Positions 38,628 through 46,693 of a stretch of DNA of 50,270 bases are shown here, in pieces. Origin of the DNA: CAZGMN01 sp964645765 (GTDB lineage: Bacteria; Acidobacteriota; Aminicenantia; Aminicenantales; Aminicenantaceae); the NCBI GenBank assembly GCA_964645765.1, contig CAZYBE010000023.1, positions 1 through 50,270 on the forward strand, written 5' to 3'. The translations under genes were made by a program, and so were the position numbers. Under the pieces are notes generated by a model. That model had not been told where the DNA came from. It saw nothing but the letters and a program-made list of their open reading frames with translations, and did not search any database. Within the stretch, counting starts at the first letter, position 1. Each line of letters begins with the position of its first letter.

Positions 38628-39812
38628 ATGAGTGATATTGTCATCGCCAGCGCTGTCAGAACTGCCGGGGGCAAGTTCGGTGGCGCTTTCAAGGATGTTT
38701 CAGCAGTTGAATTGGGAGCGCTTGTCGTCAGAGAGGCTGTGCGCAGGGCTGGAATCGAGCCTGCTCAGGTAGAGGAGGTTGTCTTTGGCACTGGCTGGCA
38801 GGCTGGACTCGGTCCGAACATCGGGCGGCTGGCGACCGTAAAAGGAGGCTTGCCCCATCAGGTGCCTGCCTTTACCATCAACAAGCGTTGTGGCTCATCG
38901 CTCCGCGCCACTTCTCTTGCAGCTCAGATGATTAAGGCTGGAGATGCGGAAGTGGTTCTGGCAGGAGGCGCTGAGAATACATCCCAGGTTCCTTACATCG
39001 CAGATGGAGCCAGATGGGGGAATCGAATGGGAGACGGCAAGCTGCTCGATATCATGCACAAAGATGGTTTCATGTGCCCTTTAGCCGGCCAGTTGATGGG
39101 GATGACAGCAGAGACGCTGGTTGAGAAGTACAAAATCAGCCGCCAGGAGCAGGATGCCTTTGCCGCTGAAAGCCAGAATAAAGCCGTGAAAGCCGTCAAA
39201 GAGGGAAAGTTCAAGGAAGAAACCCTGACTGTCGAGATACCTGTAGGAAAAGGGAAGACAGAACCTTTTGCTGCCGAGGAAATCCCGAGGGAAGGGGTGA
39301 CAGCCGAAAGCCTGGCCAAGCTTCCGCCTGTGTTCAAAAAAGACGGAACAGTCACAGCCGGAAACAGCTGCGCCCTCTGCGACGCTGGGGCTGCAGTCCT
39401 GGTGATGAAAAAGGAGAAAGCAAGCGCGCTCGGCGTCAAGCCTTTAGCCCGGATTGTTTCCTACGCCCACGCCGGCGTTGACCCTGGGGTCATGGGAATC
39501 GGCCCGGTGCCGGCAGTCTCAAAGGCTTTAGAGCGGGCGAAGATGAAGCTTGAAGACATCGACCTCATCGAGCTCAACGAGGCTTTTGCTGCCCAGATTC
39601 TGGCCGTGGAGAAGGAGCTGAAATGGGACCGCTCCAGGGTCAATGTCCATGGTGGAGCCATCGCTCTCGGACATCCGGTTGGCGCCACTGGCGCAAAGAT
39701 ACTGACCACTTTACTCTATGCCCTGAAGACTTACGACAAGACCCTTGGGCTGGCAAGCATGTGCATCGGTGGAGGACAGGGCGTGGCGATGATTGTCGAG
39801 AGGCTGTCTTAA
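38628..39812 (+). CDS. atoB: Acetyl-CoA C-acetyltransferase (thiolase)
   Basis: Type II thiolase, 394 residues, joining two acetyl-CoA into acetoacetyl-CoA or cleaving it. Catalytic residues in order: C88 in TINKRCGSSLR, H349 in ALGHPVGATGAK and C379 in MCIGGGQG. Length and motifs match AtoB/ThlA. An exact promoter and AGGAGGT drive it. It begins a series with hydroxyacyl-CoA dehydrogenase, acyl-CoA dehydrogenase and enoyl-CoA hydratase. The opening, MSDIVIASAVRTAGGKFGG, is typical. Confidence 0.95.
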   Translation: MSDIVIASAVRTAGGKFGGAFKDVSAVELGALVVREAVRRAGIEPAQVEEVVFGTGWQAGLGPNIGRLATVKGGLPHQVPAFTINKRCGSSLRATSLAAQMIKAGDAEVVLAGGAENTSQVPYIADGARWGNRMGDGKLLDIMHKDGFMCPLAGQLMGMTAETLVEKYKISRQEQDAFAAESQNKAVKAVKEGKFKEETLTVEIPVGKGKTEPFAAEEIPREGVTAESLAKLPPVFKKDGTVTAGNSCALCDAGAAVLVMKKEKASALGVKPLARIVSYAHAGVDPGVMGIGPVPAVSKALERAKMKLEDIDLIELNEAFAAQILAVEKELKWDRSRVNVHGGAIALGHPVGATGAKILTTLLYALKTYDKTLGLASMCIGGGQGVAMIVERLS

Positions 39813-39935
39813 AATGTTAGAGAATTAAAATGCTCTTTAATTTTCTAAATTTTCTTAATCGCCTTCTGCGTAACTAAATCAAATAAATTTTGAGCAATGT
39901 CAAAGATTTGTAACATTTTTTGATGGAGGAATAAA

Positions 39936-40787
39936 ATGGAAGTCAAAAAACCTTTTGTGGCCGGTGCAGGGATTATGGGCTCTGGAATCGGGCAGCTCTG
40001 TGCTCAGCAAGGCTATGGGGTCACTGTGATCGATGTCTCGCAGGAATTGGTCAAGAAGGCTGAAGAGAAAGTCAAAGCTGGCTTGCAGAAACGTGTTGAG
40101 GCCGGGAAGATCTCTCAAGATGAGATGAACTCTGTCCTTTCTCGAATCAAATGGTCCGTAGACCTAAGCCTTGCTCGCGATTCAGACCTTGTCATCGAGG
40201 CTATCTCCGAGAAGATCGAGGCCAAGAAAGAACTCTTCAAGAAACTGGATACAATCTGCTCGCCGCAGACAATCCTGGCCACAAACACCACTGCGCTTTC
40301 CGTGAGCGAGATTGCTTCAGCCACTTCCCGCCCTGATAAAGTCATCGGAATGCATTTTTTCAACCCGGCCGTAGTCATGAAACTGGTCGAGATCATTCGC
40401 GGAGAAAAAACTTCTGAAGAAACGATTGCCGCGACAAAAAAGTTTGCCGAGAGCCTGGGCAAGGCTCCCATAGCCACCTCCAAGGAAGCACCTGCCGGAA
40501 TAGTCAGCCGTGTCCTGGCCGGGCTGCTCAACGAGGCGGCTGTTGTTTATTCTCAAGGCATCGCTTCTGCCCAGGATATCGATGAGGCGATGAAGCTTGG
40601 AGCAGGACTGCCCATGGGTCCTCTGGCCTTGATGGATATGATCGGGCTGGACATTCATCTGGCGAAGATGGAAACCCTGTATTCCAAGCTCAGGGACGAA
40701 CGCTACAAGCCGCCTGATGTCATCAAAAAGATGGTTGCCGAAGGGAAGCTGGGAAAAAAATCAGGGCAAGGATTTTACAAATATTAA
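39936..40787 (+). CDS. hbd: 3-hydroxybutyryl-CoA dehydrogenase
   Basis: NAD(P)-dependent 3-hydroxyacyl-CoA dehydrogenase, 283 residues. Rossmann motif GAGIMGSGIGQLCAQQGYGV at residues about 10-29, ATNTTALSVSEIA, then GMHFFNPAVVMKLVEII with catalytic H140, and GLPMGPLALMDMIGLD in the C-terminal dimer domain. Length matches Hbd of butyrate producers. It follows thiolase by 123 nt with a GGAGG ribosome site and feeds crotonyl-CoA to the Crt-like gene. Confidence 0.95.
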   Translation: MEVKKPFVAGAGIMGSGIGQLCAQQGYGVTVIDVSQELVKKAEEKVKAGLQKRVEAGKISQDEMNSVLSRIKWSVDLSLARDSDLVIEAISEKIEAKKELFKKLDTICSPQTILATNTTALSVSEIASATSRPDKVIGMHFFNPAVVMKLVEIIRGEKTSEETIAATKKFAESLGKAPIATSKEAPAGIVSRVLAGLLNEAAVVYSQGIASAQDIDEAMKLGAGLPMGPLALMDMIGLDIHLAKMETLYSKLRDERYKPPDVIKKMVAEGKLGKKSGQGFYKY

Positions 40788-40800
40788 GAAAAGGTAAGAG

Positions 40801-40876
40801 AAGGGGACAGTCCCCTTTTTCACAGATGCTTACAAGGAAGGCGACAGGTTACTTTTTTTAGAAAAAGCTACCTGTC
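40801..40876 (+). repeat. Two adjacent GGGGACAG-family hairpins
   Basis: Hairpin 1: AAGGGGAC (40801-40808) with GTCCCCTT (40810-40817), followed by TTT. Hairpin 2: GACAGGT (40843-40849) with ACCTGTC (40870-40876), extended by an inner CTTTTT/AAAAAG pairing. Together they fill the gap between hbd and the acyl-CoA dehydrogenase gene. The second has a close relative at 42091-42138. Confidence 0.75.
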
Positions 40877-40916
40877 CTCATTTTATCTTTTTCTTTAAAA
40901 TTTAAAGGAGTAAGCC

Positions 40917-42071
40917 ATGGACTTTGATTTCAGTCAGGAACAAAAAATGATCCAGGAGACCATCCGCAAATTCGCCAAAGAAGAGATTGCGCCTGCAGCC
41001 CGGGAGAATGACAAAAAGGCTCGGTTTCCACGGGAGATTTTCAAGAAGCTGGCAGACCTTGGATTTATGGGCACGCCCATTCCCGAAGAATACGGCGGAG
41101 CAGGGTTTGACTACATCAGCCATGCGATTGTGGCCGAGGAGATCGGCCGGGTGGATTCATCCCTCAGAGGGACCTATTCAGTCCAGGTTTCGTTGGTCGA
41201 GCTTCCCCTTTTTACGTTTGGCTCAGAGGAGCAGAAGAAGAAGTATCTTCCAAAATTGACCAGCGGCGAATGGATTGGCTGCTTTGGCCTGACAGAGCCC
41301 AATGCAGGAAGCGACCCGGCGAGCATGGTTTCCACCGCAGTTAAAGACGGCGACGATTACATCCTCAACGGCCAGAAGACCTGGATCACCAATGCTGGAC
41401 TCGCTGACTTGGCAATCGTCTATGCCAAGACTGATAGAGACGCAGGGGCAAGAGGAATCACGGCTTTTCTGGTGGAAAAAGGATTCGAAGGATTTTCGAC
41501 AAAAGACATCCATGATAAGCTCGGCCTCCGCGCTTCAAACACCGGTGAGATATTTCTGGAGAATTGCCGTGTTCCCAAAGAAAGCGTCCTGGGTGAGGTG
41601 AACAAAGGTTTCAAGGTTGCTCTGGGCACACTGGATTTCGGCCGGTTCACTGTGGCTGCAGGCTGTGTCGGAGCGGCCCAGGGCTGCATCGACATCTGCA
41701 AAGATTATGCCAAGCAGAGAATTCAGTTTGGCAAGCCTATCGCCAGCTTTCAGCTTGTCCAGCAGATGATTGCCGACATGGTTGTCGAATGTGAGGCCGG
41801 CCGGCTGCTTGTCTACCGTGTTGGCGATATGAAGAACAAGGGAATGCCCAACACCAGAGAGACATCCATCGCCAAGTATTACTGCAGCGAAATGGTCAAC
41901 CGCGTCGCGTATAAAGGGATTCAGATTCATGGCGGTTATGGATTCTCGGGCGAATATGATGTCGAGCGCTTCTACCGTGATGCCCGCATCAACACCCTCT
42001 ACGAAGGAACCTCCCAGATTCAGCAGTTGATCATCGGCTCCTTTGAGCTTGGCATCAGAGCCTTTGAATGA
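40917..42071 (+). CDS. Acyl-CoA dehydrogenase (butyryl/short-chain type)
   Basis: FAD-dependent acyl-CoA dehydrogenase, 384 residues. Start MDFDFSQEQKMIQETIRKFA and segments GTPIPEEYGGAGFDYISHA, TEPNAGSDPASM, and the catalytic-base Glu 363 in LYEGTSQIQQLIIG fit short/medium-chain members such as Bcd. No EtfA/EtfB genes are in the window, so its electron acceptor is encoded elsewhere. AAGGAG precedes the ATG. Confidence 0.93.
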   Translation: MDFDFSQEQKMIQETIRKFAKEEIAPAARENDKKARFPREIFKKLADLGFMGTPIPEEYGGAGFDYISHAIVAEEIGRVDSSLRGTYSVQVSLVELPLFTFGSEEQKKKYLPKLTSGEWIGCFGLTEPNAGSDPASMVSTAVKDGDDYILNGQKTWITNAGLADLAIVYAKTDRDAGARGITAFLVEKGFEGFSTKDIHDKLGLRASNTGEIFLENCRVPKESVLGEVNKGFKVALGTLDFGRFTVAAGCVGAAQGCIDICKDYAKQRIQFGKPIASFQLVQQMIADMVVECEAGRLLVYRVGDMKNKGMPNTRETSIAKYYCSEMVNRVAYKGIQIHGGYGFSGEYDVERFYRDARINTLYEGTSQIQQLIIGSFELGIRAFE

Positions 42072-42090
42072 AAATGATAGAAAAGGGTAG

Positions 42091-42138
42091 AAAAGGGGAC
42101 AGGCTAGTTTTTTTTAAAAAAGTTGCCTGTCCCCTTTT
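42091..42138 (+). repeat. GGGGACAGGC hairpin, long-stem copy
   Basis: Fourteen-bp perfect stem AAAAGGGGACAGGC (42091-42104) with GCCTGTCCCCTTTT (42125-42138), loop 42105-42124 rich in T and A that can pair further. It lies between the acyl-CoA dehydrogenase and Crt-like genes. Compared with the copy at 40843, C in the left stem base pairs with G where the other has T with A, a compensatory change. Confidence 0.75.
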
Positions 42139-42159
42139 CTTTTAAGAAGGAGCACTATC

Positions 42160-42939
42160 ATGTATAAAACACTTATTTATGAAAAGAAAGATAACATCGG
42201 CCTCTTGACCATCAACCGTCCTGATAAGATGAACGCTATTTCCAGTGAATTGACTTCGGAATTAAAGCAGCTCCTCGACGAGATTGAAAGCGACGAAGAA
42301 CTGAGAGTCCTGGTCATCACTGGCGCGGGGGATAAAGCCTTTGTTGCCGGCGCAGACGTCAATGAGATAGTTGACCGAGAGGCAAAGATGGGGCGAAGAG
42401 TCTCCAAAGAAAGGCAGGAGATCTTCTCCAGGATAGAAAACCTTCATGTCCCGGCCATAGCCGCTGTCAACGGCTATGCTTTAGGGGGAGGTCTTGAGCT
42501 TGCTTTAGCCTGTTCGATTAGAATCTGTTCGGAGAAGGCTCAATTCGGAGCGCCTGAAGTCAAGCTGGGAATCATTCCTGGAGATGGAGGAACCCAGCGC
42601 CTTCCGAGGCTGGTCGGATTGGGAAGGGCGATGGAGATGATTCTCACCGGAGATTTCATCGACGCTCAAGAAGCCTGCCGCATTGGGCTTGTCAACAGGG
42701 TTGTTCCTCCAGAGAAATTGATGTCAGCCGCGATGGAGCTTGCTCAGAAAATCGCCTCACGTCCTCCCTTGGCCGTGAGGTACGCCAAGGAAGCGGTGAA
42801 CAGGAGTCAGGAGGGGACGACCGGCTCGGGCTTTGCCCTTGAATCTTTCCTTCATGCCCTTTCCTGCACGACCGAAGACAAGAAAGAAGGAGTTGCAGCT
42901 TTCCTGGAGAAGAGAAAAGGGGAGTTTAAAGGGAAATAG
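42160..42939 (+). CDS. crt: Enoyl-CoA hydratase (crotonase type)
   Basis: Enoyl-CoA hydratase/crotonase, 259 residues. Oxyanion-hole segments AGAGDKAFVAGADVNEI and AAVNGYALGGGLELALAC are present. The two catalytic glutamates are E113 (GGGLE) and E133 (GAPEVKLGIIPGDGGTQRLP), 20 apart as in the well-studied rat enzyme. It completes the chain thiolase, dehydrogenase, acyl-CoA dehydrogenase, hydratase. Its stop is seven nt before the left terminal repeat of repeat copy 2. Confidence 0.93.
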   Translation: MYKTLIYEKKDNIGLLTINRPDKMNAISSELTSELKQLLDEIESDEELRVLVITGAGDKAFVAGADVNEIVDREAKMGRRVSKERQEIFSRIENLHVPAIAAVNGYALGGGLELALACSIRICSEKAQFGAPEVKLGIIPGDGGTQRLPRLVGLGRAMEMILTGDFIDAQEACRIGLVNRVVPPEKLMSAAMELAQKIASRPPLAVRYAKEAVNRSQEGTTGSGFALESFLHALSCTTEDKKEGVAAFLEKRKGEFKGK

Positions 42940-42945
42940 AGCTCA

Positions 42946-43107
42946 GGCCAGTGGGTGGCGTGCTGGAGGTTCGGAGCACGCTGATTTTCTCCAGCGAAGA
43001 AAATCAGCTCCCATTCAGCCTTCGCTCTCTTCGGCCTTCGGCCGAAGAACCATGCCCGCTCAGGCTTCATAGGGGACTCCTCACCCCCAGCACGCCACCC
43101 ACTGGCC
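42946..43107. repeat. Nested-palindrome intergenic repeat, copy 2
   Basis: Perfect 21-bp terminal inverted repeats (42946-42966 and 43087-43107; GGCCAGTGGGTGGCGTGC...). Hairpin A: GCTGATTTTCT (42980-42990) with AGAAAATCAGC (42998-43008). Hairpin B: TCTTCGGCC-TTC-GGCCGAAGA (43028-43048). It shares the hairpin A sequence, the CCATGCCCGCTCAGGC stretch and the general layout with copy 1, while terminal and hairpin B stems differ in sequence but keep pairing. It sits between crt and rlmD. Confidence 0.87.
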
Positions 43108-43223
43108 TTCGCTCAAATAATTATATAAAAAGGAACGATATTAATGGCTTAATATTATTGCATATATTGAGATAGAAATTTTTTTAAGAAAGACATTATA
43201 AGAAACAAGGCACCAATACTTCA

Positions 43224-44501
43224 ATGAACGTTCGCATTGAGAAAATCGTATATCCTGGAAAAAGCATGGCCATAGCTGCGGGCAAGGTTATTTTTTGTGA
43301 TGAGGGGCTTCCAGGAGAAGAGGTTGAAGCTGTTCCAATCAATGAAAAAAAGACTTACGTTGAAGCCAGAGTGACGAGAATTCTCAAGGAATCGCCGCAC
43401 AGAGTTCCTGCCCGCTGTGCCCATTACAAGACCTGTTCCCCTTACCAGTGCATCGATTATCCTCTTCAGCTTGAAATCAAAAAATCCCAAATCCAGGAAA
43501 TATTTTTGCGGAGCCTCAGGATTGAGCTTCCTAAGCTGATGATCAGGCCTTCGCCTGAGATTTGGGGCTACAGGAACAAAGTTCGCCTCAGCCTCATCCG
43601 GGAAGGCTCAAAAGCTCATCTTGCCTACCACGAGCCTGGAGCCCAGGACGAATTCGTCAGAATAGAGAAATGTTTTCTTGTCTCCGCAGAGATGAATGCT
43701 CTTTTAACCGCATTTCGAGAAACAACGACCGCCAAAAATCTCGATGTCATAGGAGAGGTTGAAGTGAAAGAAAGTTCTTCCAATCAGGCAATGCTTCTCG
43801 TTCTTTATCTCAATTCCAGGCAAGATATGGAAGGTCTTAAGGAGAATTTAGCTCCGCTCAAGTCAAGATTCCCTTTAAGAGGGATTATCTGTCTGCTCAA
43901 GAAAAGAAAAGGCCTTGAAGAGATTATCCTTGATGGCGAGAATTATATCGAAGAAAGAATCGGAGAGAACACTTTTCGCATCGGTCCTCAATCTTTTTTC
44001 CAGGTCAACATAGAATTGCTCAAAGAAGTTTTCCTCGACCTGAGAAATATCATCCCTCTCAGCGGAAAGGAGAGAGTCGCAGACCTTTACTCCGGGGTCG
44101 GAACATTCGGAATATCTCTGGCTTCAAATGCAGCCGAGGTCATGGGTGTTGAATCTTCAACTGAGAATATCGAATTCCTGAAGAAGAATCTCGATTTAAA
44201 CCGGGTCGGAAACTTCACAGTCTGCGAAGGGTTGAGTGAGGAGTGGATATCCTGGGTTTTAAAAAAGAGGATAGATGTTTTAATCCTCGACCCTCCCCGG
44301 AAAGGGATTTCTCGGAGTATTGTTCAAAGTCTTCTCGATGAGCCAGTTTCTCTCATTGTTTATCTTTCCTGCAATCCTTCAACGCTCGCCAGGGATTTGA
44401 AGCTCCTGAATTCGAAATACAAATTGAAAGATATTCGCATCTACGACTTTTTCCCTCATACCCCTCATCTTGAGACCTGCGCAATTTTAGAAGAATTTTA
44501 G
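43224..44501 (+). CDS. rlmD: 23S rRNA (uracil-C5)-methyltransferase (RlmD/RumA family)
   Basis: SAM-dependent RNA m5U methyltransferase with [4Fe-4S], 425 residues. N-terminal TRAM-like domain (MNVRIEKIVYPGKSMAIAAG), Fe-S Cys at C65, C71 and C76 (CAHYKTCSPYQC) plus a fourth near residue 150 (EKCFLV). SAM fold VADLYSGVGTFGISLAS and catalytic YLSCNPSTLARDL are intact. Family includes RlmD, RlmC and TrmA-like enzymes; RlmD is the best reading but the exact target (U1939 or U747) is not settled by this sequence. Confidence 0.9.
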   Translation: MNVRIEKIVYPGKSMAIAAGKVIFCDEGLPGEEVEAVPINEKKTYVEARVTRILKESPHRVPARCAHYKTCSPYQCIDYPLQLEIKKSQIQEIFLRSLRIELPKLMIRPSPEIWGYRNKVRLSLIREGSKAHLAYHEPGAQDEFVRIEKCFLVSAEMNALLTAFRETTTAKNLDVIGEVEVKESSSNQAMLLVLYLNSRQDMEGLKENLAPLKSRFPLRGIICLLKKRKGLEEIILDGENYIEERIGENTFRIGPQSFFQVNIELLKEVFLDLRNIIPLSGKERVADLYSGVGTFGISLASNAAEVMGVESSTENIEFLKKNLDLNRVGNFTVCEGLSEEWISWVLKKRIDVLILDPPRKGISRSIVQSLLDEPVSLIVYLSCNPSTLARDLKLLNSKYKLKDIRIYDFFPHTPHLETCAILEEF

Positions 44502-44654
44502 GCCTTTGAGAAATTAGCCAAAAGGGGTGAAATTCCAGACCCAAAAGTGATGAGAAGAGTCTCAATGGAAACCACCTCTGAATTCATCCCTTAAGGCTAT
44601 TGAGTTTGTTGATTGCTTATTATACCTATAAATAGACTCGAAAGAGAGGTGAGA

Positions 44655-44822
44655 ATGTCGAGTGCTTCAATTTTCTCTTTTTTTTCTCGACTAAAGCTAT
44701 CCCATTTATTTATAGTCTCCATTTTTAAAAGCATGAATAGTGTGAAAGGACTATATCATTCCTTGCCGCTAAAGACTTATCAAAAAAAACAATTCCTCGT
44801 AATCCTGAATTTATCATTTTGA
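44655..44822 (+). CDS. Possible small leader protein (55 aa)
   Basis: ATG 44655 is preceded by AGAGAGGTGAG, close to the ideal ribosome site, whereas the next gene's ATG (44839) has none. The 55 residues (MSSASIFSFFSRLKLSHLFI...) are basic and Ser/Phe/Leu-rich, with one hydrophobic stretch, and end 16 nt before that ATG, favouring translational coupling. Homology unknown, and the strong ribosome site could be chance. The rest of the 44502-44654 gap is AT-rich with no other signal. Confidence 0.35.
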   Translation: MSSASIFSFFSRLKLSHLFIVSIFKSMNSVKGLYHSLPLKTYQKKQFLVILNLSF

Positions 44823-44838
44823 TCCGCTGAGTCCGCCG

Positions 44839-46680
44839 ATGAATTCCAACAAGACGCACGCTCAAAAAAAATTTTTCAAAATGAACTCGCCTAATTCAGA
44901 AGATCAGAATAACTCAGCCCATGGAGAAGAATTCAACCCTGAGGAAATGCTGAAGGCGAAAGAAGTCTTTAAAGCTCTTGAAAAATCGTTTTCAGCGATA
45001 AAGATCTTTCCTTCCGGGAACCCTTCGATTAAAACCTTCATTAATTCCTTTGCTGAGAAGATTCACGAGTTCCTGGATAAATTCGAGGTGCTGCTCATAG
45101 GTGTTGATGAATTTAAGTTCACTCTCAGAGGGGAAGCAGTTTTTCAGGATGAAGAAAAAAAGTCCAGCCTGCCCTTTCTCTTTTTTAAAGACGGAATAAG
45201 AGAGCTGTCCTTTCATAAAGGCTTAGACGAGAGAGAGATACAAGAATTTTTAGAAGTGATAAAAGAAGAGTCAGACCTGCCTCCAGAGAATAGCGATATC
45301 GTCAATTCTCTCTGGATAAAAGATTTTCTCCATATCCGGTTTTTTGCGCCTGATGAATTTCTTGAGTCGGATTCCGATGAGGAAGAGAATAAAATAGATA
45401 TTGATGCTCTAAAAGAAAAGTTTTCGAATGGAAAAATAGAACTGACCTCGGAGGATAGCGAAGAGGTCAATCGAAGAAGCATCGCTTTAGGCTTCAAGAT
45501 TATAAAGGCCAAGCAAGAGAATGGCCAAGCCAATTTGGAAGAGGTCATGATTCCTTTCCCGCTCTCTGTTCTGAAAGAAGATGAAACTCCTAAGGTTTAT
45601 TCCCTGCTCGAGCAATGTCGGTCCGCCCTGCCCTTGACGGAATTGGCTAATCTGCTTTTCGAAATTCTTTTCTTGGAGGAAAGGCAGGATCAGTTTGGGG
45701 CTATTTTAAACGTCCTTGATCAATGCTTCAAGGAAGTCCTCTTCAATGCCAATTTTGACTTAGCTTGCCTGGTCTTAACCCGTGCCCAAGAGCTGAAGGA
45801 TGTCTTTTCTGGAAAGTGCGATGAAAGAGTGAAATCTCTGGAAGATTTATCTCAAAAAGCCAAGAATAAAGATTCTTTCGATTTTCTGAAGAAATTATTC
45901 CTTGACGGGAAGATAAAGAATTTTGATTCCTTCCTTCAATACTTAAAACATCTTGGTCCGGGGACAATCCCGCTTGTCGGCGATATTTGGGAGATTTCGA
46001 ATGACCCGCTCGTCCGGCTCAAGGCATCAAATTTCCTTTTTGAGATGGGCAGCAAGGACATAGCATCCCTGGTTAGCATTGCCATAAATAGCAGGGTTTC
46101 TCTGACCAGGGAAGTTATATCCATCTTAGGGAGAACAGGCAAGCAGGAGGTTGAGCCTTATCTGGAAAGATTTGTCAGCCATCAAGACAAGGGGGTGAGG
46201 TTTGAAACTATCCAGGCTTTAAGAAAAGTTGGGGGTGAATCTACAAACAGGATTCTTTTAAAATTTCTATCAGATGATGAGGAAGACATTCGGACCCTGG
46301 CTTCCCTGGGACTCAAATACTTTGGAGATAAAGATACCCTTGAACATGTCTTGGAATTAGCCAAAAGAAAGGATTTTTTGGCGAGAAGCAGGATAGAGAG
46401 AAAAGCCCTGTTGAATTTTTTGGCCTTAAGCCAAAGCAACGACGTCTGCACCTTCCTTTGCTCCCTGATGAAAAAAAGGAGTTTTTTCTCCAACGGCAAA
46501 TTGATTGAAACTCGCCTTTATGCAGTCCAGTCCCTGGAAATTATGGCTTCATTTGAAGCTTTAGAGACTCTTAAAGAAGGGATGAAGATCTGGAACAAAA
46601 CCATTCGCCAAGCTTGTAAACTTGCACTGAGGAGATTAACGTCAAAAGACATATCTCGCGAAATTCTAAGTGAAGTTTAA
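44839..46680 (+). CDS. HEAT-repeat protein with an N-terminal sensor-like domain
   Basis: A 613-residue cytoplasmic protein. Residues about 35-190 (ALEKSFSAIKIFPSGNPSIK, HEFLDKFEVLLIGVDEFKF, then the RELSFHKGLDEREIQEFLEV helical part) look homologous to the N-terminal domain of the next gene. Residues about 380-600 are HEAT repeats: VRLKASNFLFEMGSKDIASL, VRFETIQALRKVGGESTNR and IRTLASLGLKYFGDKDTLEH. HEAT arrays bind proteins or nucleic acids. No membrane segment is seen. The start at 44839 has no ribosome site; ATG 44881 is an alternative. It lies in an operon with the HD-GYP-like gene (13-nt gap to the chosen start). Confidence 0.78.
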   Translation: MNSNKTHAQKKFFKMNSPNSEDQNNSAHGEEFNPEEMLKAKEVFKALEKSFSAIKIFPSGNPSIKTFINSFAEKIHEFLDKFEVLLIGVDEFKFTLRGEAVFQDEEKKSSLPFLFFKDGIRELSFHKGLDEREIQEFLEVIKEESDLPPENSDIVNSLWIKDFLHIRFFAPDEFLESDSDEEENKIDIDALKEKFSNGKIELTSEDSEEVNRRSIALGFKIIKAKQENGQANLEEVMIPFPLSVLKEDETPKVYSLLEQCRSALPLTELANLLFEILFLEERQDQFGAILNVLDQCFKEVLFNANFDLACLVLTRAQELKDVFSGKCDERVKSLEDLSQKAKNKDSFDFLKKLFLDGKIKNFDSFLQYLKHLGPGTIPLVGDIWEISNDPLVRLKASNFLFEMGSKDIASLVSIAINSRVSLTREVISILGRTGKQEVEPYLERFVSHQDKGVRFETIQALRKVGGESTNRILLKFLSDDEEDIRTLASLGLKYFGDKDTLEHVLELAKRKDFLARSRIERKALLNFLALSQSNDVCTFLCSLMKKRSFFSNGKLIETRLYAVQSLEIMASFEALETLKEGMKIWNKTIRQACKLALRRLTSKDISREILSEV

Positions 46681-46693
46681 GAAAGGTTATTCA

